NCBI RefSeq assembly: GCF_019492055.1
Contig: NZ_JAICBX010000001.1
Coordinates: forward strand, 434,001 to 498,000
From: Flavimaribacter sediminis
Lineage (GTDB): Bacteria > Pseudomonadota > Alphaproteobacteria > Rhizobiales > Rhizobiaceae
DNA length: 64,000 nucleotides
Direction: 5' to 3'
Positions 57,431-64,000 of the stretch are shown here, piece by piece; positions within the stretch are counted from its first letter, which is position 1, and each line of letters opens with the position of its first letter. The position numbers and the translations under genes were made by a program. The notes under the pieces are model-generated. The model was not told the origin of the DNA, ran no database searches, and worked only from the letters and a program-made list of their open reading frames with translations.

Positions 57431-58750
57431 ATGAATATTTCAGCCACAAACAATCTTGAAGCCTTCTGGATGCCGTTCACTGCAAATCGGCAGTTCAAGA
57501 AGAATCCGCGCATGTTCGTAAGCGCCGACAGGATGCACTACACGACGTCTGATGGTCGTCAGGTAATGGATGCGACGTCCGGTCTGTGGTGCGTTAACGC
57601 CGGTCACAATCGCCCGAGAATCGTCGAGGCGATTCGCCAGCAGGCGGGAGAGCTGGACTATGCTCCGGCGTTCCAGATGGGCCATCCCAAAGCCTTCGAA
57701 CTCGCGTCGAAACTCGTCGCCATGTCTCCGACCGGGCTCGACCACGTCATGTTCACGAACTCCGGTTCCGAATCGGTTGAGACTGCGCTCAAGACTGCCA
57801 TCGCCTATCATCGCGCGAAGGGTGACGGGTCGCGCTTCCGGCTGATCGGTCGCGAACGCGGCTATCATGGCGTTAATTTCGGCGGCATTTCGGTTGGCGG
57901 CATCGTCCCAAATCGCAAGATGTTCGGCACGCTGCTGACCGGCGTCGATCATTTGCCCCACACGCATGACCTGCAGCGCAACGCCTTCACAAGAGGGATT
58001 CCGGAACACGGCGCGGAACTGGCCAATGAACTGGAGAGGATCATCGGACTGCATGACGCCTCGACCATCGCCGCTGTTATCGTCGAGCCGGTCGCAGGAT
58101 CGACCGGCGTGCTCGTCCCGCCAAAAGGCTACCTGCAGAAGCTTCGCGAGATTTGCGACAAGCACGGCATATTGCTTATTTTCGACGAGGTGATCACAGG
58201 TTACGGCCGTCTGGGCGCGCCGTTCGCCGCCGATTATTTCGGCGTCGTGCCTGATATCATGATCACCGCCAAGGGGCTGACCAACGGCGTCATTCCGATG
58301 GGCGCCGTGTTCGTGAAGAACGAGATCCATGACGCGTTCATGACTGGTCCGGAGCACGTCATCGAGTTCTTCCACGGCTACACCTATTCGGGCAACCCGA
58401 TGGCGTCTGCGGCCGGTATTGCGACGATGGAAACCTATCAGGAAGAAGGGCTGCTCACGCGCGGCGCCGAATTGGCCGGATATTTTGAAGATGGGCTGCA
58501 TTCCCTCAAGGACCTGCCGCATGTCATAGACATCCGCAATATCGGGATTGTCGGCGCAGTTGAGCTGGAGCCGATTGCCGGAGAGCCGACGCGTCGCGCT
58601 TTCCAAGCTTTCCTCGACGCCTACGATAAAGGACTGCTGATCCGCACCACCGGCGATATCATCGCGCTTTCACCGCCCCTGATCGTCGAGAAATCCGATA
58701 TCGATTTCATCATCGACACGCTTGGCGGCGTCCTCAAGGCACTCGACTAA
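57431..58750 (+). CDS. Omega-amino acid:pyruvate aminotransferase (beta-alanine)
   Basis: A 439-residue class III aminotransferase. The PLP lysine is Lys281 (ITAKGLTNGVIPMG), with the aspartate in FDEVITGYGRLG at 252 and MDATSGLWCVNAGH near the N-terminus, a pattern of omega-amino acid:pyruvate transaminases. In this operon it should convert beta-alanine or beta-aminoisobutyrate, the last products of reductive pyrimidine degradation, to malonate semialdehydes. ATG 57431 is used; it is the first gene of the operon under RutR. Confidence 0.88.
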   Translation: MNISATNNLEAFWMPFTANRQFKKNPRMFVSADRMHYTTSDGRQVMDATSGLWCVNAGHNRPRIVEAIRQQAGELDYAPAFQMGHPKAFELASKLVAMSPTGLDHVMFTNSGSESVETALKTAIAYHRAKGDGSRFRLIGRERGYHGVNFGGISVGGIVPNRKMFGTLLTGVDHLPHTHDLQRNAFTRGIPEHGAELANELERIIGLHDASTIAAVIVEPVAGSTGVLVPPKGYLQKLREICDKHGILLIFDEVITGYGRLGAPFAADYFGVVPDIMITAKGLTNGVIPMGAVFVKNEIHDAFMTGPEHVIEFFHGYTYSGNPMASAAGIATMETYQEEGLLTRGAELAGYFEDGLHSLKDLPHVIDIRNIGIVGAVELEPIAGEPTRRAFQAFLDAYDKGLLIRTTGDIIALSPPLIVEKSDIDFIIDTLGGVLKALD

Positions 58751-58773
58751 AAAGAACATCCAGGAGACGCTCC

Positions 58774-60021
58774 ATGACATTGACGAGCAACATGAGAATC
58801 GACGGAGACCGTCTCTGGGATTCTCTTATGGAAATGGCGAAAATCGGCCCTGGCGTACGTGGCGGCAATAACCGTCAGACGCTGACGGACGAAGACGCCG
58901 AAGGCCGCAAGCTGTTCCAGAAATGGTGCGAGGACGCGGGCATGACCATGGGCGTCGACCAGATGGGAACGATGTTCTTCCGCCGCGAGGGAACTGATCC
59001 CGATGCGCTTCCGGTCTATGTCGGAAGTCATCTCGACACCCAGCCGACAGGCGGCAAGTATGACGGCGTTCTTGGTGTTCTCGGCGCGCTGGAAGTCGTC
59101 CGGACCCTCAATGACCTCAACATCAAAACGAAGCATCCGATCGTCGTCACCAACTGGACGAACGAGGAAGGCACGCGCTTTGCGCCTGCGATGCTGGCCT
59201 CCGGCGTCTTTGCCGGCATGCATGAACAGGACTGGGCCTATGCCCGCCAGGATCACGAAGGCAAGAATTTTGGCGATGAACTGAAACGCATCGGCTGGCT
59301 TGGCGAGGAAGAGACCGGCGCGCGCAAGATGCACGCCTTCTTTGAGCTGCATATCGAACAGGGGCCGATTCTCGAAGCCGAGAACAAGGATATCGGCGTA
59401 GTCACGCATGGCCAGGGTCTTTGGTGGCTGCAGGTGACGTTGACCGGCAAGGACGCGCATACAGGCTCGACGCCGATGCCGATGCGGCGCAACGCCGGGC
59501 TCGGCATGGCCCGCATAACCGAACTCGTGCACGAGATCGCCATGAGCTTTCAGCCGAACGCTGTCGGCGCCATCGGTCATTGCGATGTCTATCCAAATTC
59601 GCGCAACGTGATTCCGGGCAAGGTGGTGTTCACTATCGACTTCCGCTCGCCTGATCTGGAAATCCTGGATGGAATGAAAGCGCGGCTTGAGGCTGAAGCG
59701 CCGGCCATCGCGAAGGATTTGGGGCTGGAAATCGAAATCGAGGCTACCGGCCATTTCGATCCGGTGACCTTCGACGAAAACTGCGTCAAGGCGGTCAGGG
59801 ACGCGGCGGAGCGACTGGGATACTCCCACAGGGATATCGTCTCGGGCGCTGGGCATGACGCCTGCTGGATCAATCGTGTCGCGCCGACCTCAATGGTCAT
59901 GTGCCCCTGTGTCGACGGTCTCAGCCACAACGAGGACGAGGAAATCTCACCGGAATGGGCGCGGGCCGGAACCGACGTGCTGTTCCACGCCGTCGTGGAA
60001 ACCGCCGAGATCGTGGAGTAG
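58774..60021 (+). CDS. Zn-dependent N-carbamoyl-beta-alanine amidohydrolase
   Basis: A 415-residue M20-family amidohydrolase of the allantoate/ureidopropionase type. Metal-ligand regions are YVGSHLDTQPTGGKYDG, TNWTNEEGTRFAPAM, SGAGHDACW and GLSHNEDEEISPEW. It splits N-carbamoyl-beta-alanine to beta-alanine, CO2 and ammonia, linking the dihydropyrimidinase and aminotransferase steps. It begins 23 bases after the aminotransferase gene. Confidence 0.9.
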   Translation: MTLTSNMRIDGDRLWDSLMEMAKIGPGVRGGNNRQTLTDEDAEGRKLFQKWCEDAGMTMGVDQMGTMFFRREGTDPDALPVYVGSHLDTQPTGGKYDGVLGVLGALEVVRTLNDLNIKTKHPIVVTNWTNEEGTRFAPAMLASGVFAGMHEQDWAYARQDHEGKNFGDELKRIGWLGEEETGARKMHAFFELHIEQGPILEAENKDIGVVTHGQGLWWLQVTLTGKDAHTGSTPMPMRRNAGLGMARITELVHEIAMSFQPNAVGAIGHCDVYPNSRNVIPGKVVFTIDFRSPDLEILDGMKARLEAEAPAIAKDLGLEIEIEATGHFDPVTFDENCVKAVRDAAERLGYSHRDIVSGAGHDACWINRVAPTSMVMCPCVDGLSHNEDEEISPEWARAGTDVLFHAVVETAEIVE

Positions 60022-60078
60022 GCGTCGCGGCGCTCATTTTTGCGAACACAACAGATTACCAGACAAGGATCATCCATC

Positions 60079-61533
60079 ATGAGTACAGTCATCAAGAACG
60101 GGACGATAGTCACCGCCGATCTGACGTACAAATCCGACGTGAAGATCGAAGACGGCAAGATTGTCGAAATCGGACCGGACCTCAGCGGTGACGAAACCCT
60201 CGATGCAACAGGCTGCTACGTGATGCCGGGAGGCATCGATCCTCATGTGCATCTCGAAATGCCGTTCATGGGAACCTATTCCTCCGACGATTTCGACAGC
60301 GGAACACGCGCCGCCCTTGCAGGCGGAACTACCATGGTCGTCGATTTCTGCCTGCCCGATCCGGGCCAGTCTCTGCTCGAAGCGATCACCCGTTGGGACA
60401 ACAAGTCGCAGCGCGCAAATTGCGACTATTCCTTCCACATGGCGATCACCTGGTGGGGCGAACAGGTCTTCAACGAGATGGAAGCCGTTGTCCGGGACAA
60501 GGGCATCAACACGTTCAAGCACTTCATGGCCTACAAGGGCGCGCTGATGGTGAACGACGACGAGATGTTCGCGTCGTTCTCGCGTTGCGCCGAACTGGGC
60601 GCCCTGCCGCTTGTCCATGCGGAAAACGGCGATGTCGTCGCCACCATGCAGCAGAAGCTGCTGGCGGAGGGCAATAACGGGCCGGAAGGCCACGCCTATT
60701 CCCGACCGGCGGAAGTTGAAGGCGAGGCCACCAACCGCGCCATCATGATCGCCGATATGGCCGGCGTTCCCGTCTATATCGTGCACACGTCGTGCGAACA
60801 GTCGCACGAGGCGATCCGGCGCGCCCGCCAGAATGGCATTCGCGTCTATGGCGAGCCGCTGATCCAGCATTTGACGCTCGACGAGAGCGAGTATTTCGAC
60901 AAGGACTGGGATCATTCCGCCCGCCGGGTAATGAGCCCTCCTTTCCGCAACAAGAAACACCAGGATTCGCTGTGGGCCGGACTGCAAGCCGGTTCCCTGC
61001 AGGTCGTGGCGACGGACCATTGCGCCTTCACCACGGATCAGAAGCGTTATGGCGTCGGCGATTTCACCAAGATCCCCAATGGAACCGGCGGTCTCGAGGA
61101 TCGTCTTCCGATGCTGTGGACCTACGGGGTGAACACCGGACGGCTGACGCCGAACGAATTCGTCGCCGTCACGTCGACCAACATCGCCAAGATACTCAAC
61201 ATGTATCCGAAGAAGGGCGCGATCATGGTCGGCGCCGACGCGGATATCGTGGTTCTGGATCCGAACAAGGAAAAGACGATTTCCGCCGGAGCGCAGCAGT
61301 CTGCGATCGACTACAACGTCTTTGAAGGCAAGCACGTCAAGGGACTGCCGCGCTTTACTCTGACGCGCGGAAAAGTCGCGATATACGACGGCGAGGTCCG
61401 CACGGAGGAAGGTCACGGCAAGTTCGTCAAACGCGAGCCTTTCCAGGCCGTCAACAAGGCCCTGTCGACCTGGAAAGAACTGGTTGCGCCGCGTCCGGTC
61501 GAACGGACAGGCATTCCTCCGAGTGGGGTCTGA
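60079..61533 (+). CDS. hydA: Dihydropyrimidinase
   Basis: A 484-residue cyclic amidohydrolase. GGIDPHVHLEMPFMGTYSSDDF gives the first metal ligands, NTFKHFMAYKGALM the carbamylated Lys, and VHTSCEQSHEAIRRA and VVATDHCAFTTDQKRYG the later ligands. It hydrolyses dihydrouracil/dihydrothymine. ATG 60079 is used over an in-frame start at 60040. The reductase (PreT/PreA) of the first step is not in the window. Confidence 0.93.
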   Translation: MSTVIKNGTIVTADLTYKSDVKIEDGKIVEIGPDLSGDETLDATGCYVMPGGIDPHVHLEMPFMGTYSSDDFDSGTRAALAGGTTMVVDFCLPDPGQSLLEAITRWDNKSQRANCDYSFHMAITWWGEQVFNEMEAVVRDKGINTFKHFMAYKGALMVNDDEMFASFSRCAELGALPLVHAENGDVVATMQQKLLAEGNNGPEGHAYSRPAEVEGEATNRAIMIADMAGVPVYIVHTSCEQSHEAIRRARQNGIRVYGEPLIQHLTLDESEYFDKDWDHSARRVMSPPFRNKKHQDSLWAGLQAGSLQVVATDHCAFTTDQKRYGVGDFTKIPNGTGGLEDRLPMLWTYGVNTGRLTPNEFVAVTSTNIAKILNMYPKKGAIMVGADADIVVLDPNKEKTISAGAQQSAIDYNVFEGKHVKGLPRFTLTRGKVAIYDGEVRTEEGHGKFVKREPFQAVNKALSTWKELVAPRPVERTGIPPSGV

Positions 61534-61560
61534 TTGCATGCAGGCTGATATCGCTGCAGG

Positions 61561-62367
61561 ATGGCGCTTATGAACGCGGTGATCGAAGCGAAGGGACTGA
61601 ACCTGACATTCGAAACGAATGACGGGCCGGTGCACGCGCTCTCCAACATTGATTTGACGATCGAGAACGGCGAGTTCGTCTCGTTGATCGGACCTTCCGG
61701 CTGTGGCAAGACGACCTTGCTCAGGGTTATCGCCGATCTTGAACAGCCGACCGGAGGCACGATTCTGGTCAACGGCGTTACGCCTGAAGAAGCGCGTCTT
61801 TCACGCGCCTATGGATATGTGTTTCAGGCGGCGGCGCTTTATCCTTGGCGCACAATCAGCGGCAATATCTCGTTGCCGCTGGAAGTCATGGGAATCGCCA
61901 GGTCCGAACGCAAGGCGCGCATTGAAAGCAATCTTGAACTGGTGAACCTGTCCGGTTTCGAGAAGAAGTTCCCCTGGCAGCTTTCCGGCGGCATGCAGCA
62001 GCGCGCCTCGATCGCTCGCGCGCTGTCCTTCGATCCCGACATGCTGTTGATGGACGAGCCTTTCGGCGCGCTGGACGAGATCGTGCGCGACCATCTCAAC
62101 GAACAGCTCCTCAAGCTGTGGGCGCAGACACAAAAGACGGTCGTCTTCGTCACCCACTCGATCCCCGAGGCGGTGTTTCTGTCCACAAAAATCGTGGTAA
62201 TGAGCCCGCGACCGGGTCGCATTCACGAAATCATCGATTGCGATCTCGGCGCTGACCGACCGCTCGACATCCGCGAGACGCCGAAGTTTCTGGAAATCGC
62301 CCATCGTGTGCGCGAAGGGCTGAGACTGGGACACTCCTATGATGACCGGGAGCCGGCGGAAAGCTGA
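61561..62367 (+). CDS. ABC transporter ATPase of pyrimidine operon
   Basis: A 268-residue ABC ATPase of the nitrate/taurine/aminopyrimidine group, with Walker A GPSGCGKTTL, signature LSGGMQQRASIARAL and Walker B MLLMDEPFGALDE. It overlaps the next permease gene by one base. Probably imports a pyrimidine or related compound; the substrate is inferred from the operon. Confidence 0.92.
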   Translation: MALMNAVIEAKGLNLTFETNDGPVHALSNIDLTIENGEFVSLIGPSGCGKTTLLRVIADLEQPTGGTILVNGVTPEEARLSRAYGYVFQAAALYPWRTISGNISLPLEVMGIARSERKARIESNLELVNLSGFEKKFPWQLSGGMQQRASIARALSFDPDMLLMDEPFGALDEIVRDHLNEQLLKLWAQTQKTVVFVTHSIPEAVFLSTKIVVMSPRPGRIHEIIDCDLGADRPLDIRETPKFLEIAHRVREGLRLGHSYDDREPAES

Positions 62368-63263
62368 TGACGGAAAGGCAAGGGGTGTCGGGCTTTTTCC
62401 TGGATCGGGTTCTGCCGGTCGGCGTCGTCGTGCTGGTCATCCTGATGCTCTGGTACGGTTTCGCAGTGCTGTTGAACTCGAAGTTCGAGCTTGATCAGGC
62501 GGCGCGCGCGGGCACGGAAATTTCGACTCGCGATCTGGTCGCGAAGACCATGGCCCAGGAGCGACCTGTGCTTCCCGCGCCCCACCAGGTCGCTACGGAA
62601 TTGTGGGACACGACGGTCAACAAGAAGATTACCTCGAAGCGGAGCCTCGTCTATCATGGCTGGGTGACGTTATCGTCCACCTTGCTCGGGTTCTTGATGG
62701 GCACGCTGCTCGGCATCGGGCTTGCCGTTGCAATCGTCCATTCCAGGGTTCTGGACAAGAGCCTGATGCCCTGGATCATCACAAGCCAGACAGTGCCGAT
62801 CCTCGCCATCGCGCCGATGATTATCGTCGTCCTCAATGCGATCGGCATTTCGGGGTTGTTGCCGAAGGCGATGATCTCGACCTATCTGTCTTTCTTTCCC
62901 GTCGCGGTCGGCATGGTAAAGGGGCTGCGTTCTCCTGACACGATGCACATGGATCTGATGCGCACCTACAACGCGACACAGGCGCAAGTCTTCTTCAAGC
63001 TGCGCTGGCCTTCAGCGGTGCCGTTCCTGTTTACGTCGATGAAAATAGCGGTCGCAATCAGCCTGGTCGGCGCGATTGTCGGCGAATTGCCGACAGGCGC
63101 CGTTGCAGGACTCGGCGCGCGGCTATTGACCGGCTCCTATTACGGTCAGACGATTCAGATCTGGACCGCGCTCATCGGCGCCGCCGTGCTCGCAGCCATT
63201 CTGGTGTGGGCTGTCGATATCGTCTCGCGGATCGTCATGCGCAATATGGGTATGGCGCGATGA
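62367..63263 (+). CDS. ABC transporter permease 1
   Basis: A 298-residue BPD-type inner-membrane permease with an N-terminal span (VLPVGVVVLVILMLWYGFAVLL), a periplasmic stretch and the EAA-type loop near MDLMRTYNATQAQVFFKLRWPSAVPFLFTSMK. It overlaps the second permease by four bases (ATGA). Confidence 0.9.
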   Translation: MTERQGVSGFFLDRVLPVGVVVLVILMLWYGFAVLLNSKFELDQAARAGTEISTRDLVAKTMAQERPVLPAPHQVATELWDTTVNKKITSKRSLVYHGWVTLSSTLLGFLMGTLLGIGLAVAIVHSRVLDKSLMPWIITSQTVPILAIAPMIIVVLNAIGISGLLPKAMISTYLSFFPVAVGMVKGLRSPDTMHMDLMRTYNATQAQVFFKLRWPSAVPFLFTSMKIAVAISLVGAIVGELPTGAVAGLGARLLTGSYYGQTIQIWTALIGAAVLAAILVWAVDIVSRIVMRNMGMAR

Positions 63264-64000
63264 ACTATTCCATCATTATCAGCGTTGCGCTCTTCTGGAT
63301 GGTCGCCTGGTTCATCAACACGAGACTGGCGGAACTGTCTCCGAAGAATGTGATCGCTGCGCGCGCCATCAACCTGCTGATACCGCTTCTTTTCGGCGTG
63401 ACATTGATTGTCATCTGGGAAGGACTCGCCAAGGGGTTCGAGATACCGGGCGTGCTTCTGCCTGCGCCGTCGGTCATCTGGGCCAGGATCACCGCCTCCA
63501 CCGATATTTTGTGGGCCGACTTCTACCAGACCTTCCTGAAGGCGGTGCTTGCCGGCTACGTAATGGGGTGCGGTTTCGGTTTCGCCACGGCGATCATCGT
63601 CGACAGGGTGCCATTCCTGCGCAAGGGTCTCTTGCCCGTGGGCAATCTCGTCGCTGCGCTCCCGATCGTCGGCATCGCGCCGATCATGGTCATGTGGTTC
63701 GGCTTCGACTGGCCGTCGAAAGCCGCTGTGGTCGTTGTCATGACCTTCTTTCCGATGTTGGTGAACACCGTGGCCGGGCTCGAGGCAAGTAACGCCATGG
63801 AGCGCGACCTTATGCGTACCTACGCAGCCAACTACTGGCAAACATTATTGAAATTGCGCTTGCCAGCAGCAATGCCTTTTATATTTAATGCGCTCAAGAT
63901 CAACTCGACCCTGGCGCTGATCGGAGCGATTGTGGCCGAGTTTTTCGGGACCCCGATCGTCGGCATGGGATTCCGCATCTCGACCGAAGTCGGCCGGATG
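63260..64000 (+). CDS. ABC transporter permease 2 (truncated by window end)
   Basis: The reading frame starts at ATG 63260 and is open to the end of the window, giving at least 247 residues. It has an N-terminal span (YSIIISVALFWMVAWFI) and the BPD permease EAA-type loop RDLMRTYAANYWQTLLKLRLPAAMPFIFNALK. It is not a copy of permease 1 but a distinct paralogue, so the importer is probably a heterodimer. A binding-protein gene is expected downstream. Confidence 0.88.
   Translation, partial: MNYSIIISVALFWMVAWFINTRLAELSPKNVIAARAINLLIPLLFGVTLIVIWEGLAKGFEIPGVLLPAPSVIWARITASTDILWADFYQTFLKAVLAGYVMGCGFGFATAIIVDRVPFLRKGLLPVGNLVAALPIVGIAPIMVMWFGFDWPSKAAVVVVMTFFPMLVNTVAGLEASNAMERDLMRTYAANYWQTLLKLRLPAAMPFIFNALKINSTLALIGAIVAEFFGTPIVGMGFRISTEVGRM

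Noticed and set aside
1-64000. tRNA/rRNA genes, insertion sequences, prophage or CRISPR arrays
   Set aside because: I looked in all gene-free stretches and saw no cloverleaf-like sequence, transposase, integrase, terminal inverted repeats or regularly spaced repeats. A covariance-model scan would be decisive.

Overview
This 64 kb window comes from the chromosome of an alphaproteobacterium, most likely of the order Hyphomicrobiales (Rhizobiales). The strongest marker is the acpXL-to-lpxXL gene set at 48110-53672, which makes the very-long-chain acyl group of rhizobial lipid A. A RutR-type pyrimidine regulon, DUF1127 proteins and high-GC codon use agree with this. There are no rRNA or tRNA genes, insertion sequences, phage genes or CRISPR arrays that I can see. 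The genus cannot be read from the sequence.

Region 1 (1-22336) is a one-carbon and methylated-amine block. It holds a dimethylglycine/sarcosine-dehydrogenase-like flavoprotein, a GlxA-type AraC regulator like the glycine betaine regulator GbdR, a LysR regulator and a corrinoid-dependent methyl-transfer set. That set has an MttB-family methyltransferase without an amber codon, a corrinoid protein, a pterin-dependent methyltransferase, a methylenetetrahydrofolate reductase-like protein, a [2Fe-2S]/ASKHA reductive activator, a DUF1638 protein and a 'virulence factor' domain protein. A CblC-like protein with a ferredoxin tail, a betaine-homocysteine methyltransferase, a betaine-type binding protein and an NAD-dependent formate dehydrogenase complete it. 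Read together: a quaternary amine (probably glycine betaine or a relative) is taken up; its methyl groups go to a corrinoid and then tetrahydrofolate, or to homocysteine; the remainder is handled by the flavoprotein; and C1 units end as formate and CO2.

Region 2 (22368-24826) has two exported proteins (an L,D-transpeptidase and an SH3-domain protein) and an intergenic stretch with a duplicated element that may encode small RNAs.

Region 3 (24827-47489) is a long cobalamin biosynthesis and cobalt-handling locus: cobQ, a diguanylate cyclase, a cobalamin riboswitch, cbtBA, cobU, cobW, cobN, cobO, a second candidate riboswitch that pairs over a start codon, a small His-motif protein, cbiX, cobH, cobL, cobI, cbiG-cobJ, cobM, cobK, cbiD, cobA, cobB, the cobC-type aminotransferase and cbiB. 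It mixes markers of the aerobic route (CobN) and the anaerobic route (CbiX, CbiD, CbiG). It sits beside Region 1, whose enzymes need the cofactor.

Region 4 (47689-57175) holds an L,D-transpeptidase, the lipid A very-long-chain acyl locus on the minus strand, an Mrp-type Fe-S carrier ATPase, an EamA transporter and two related micro-proteins.

Region 5 (56540-64000) is a reductive pyrimidine catabolism operon: RutR with an upstream operator, an omega-amino acid aminotransferase, an N-carbamoyl amidohydrolase, dihydropyrimidinase and an ABC importer with two permeases, the second cut by the window end.
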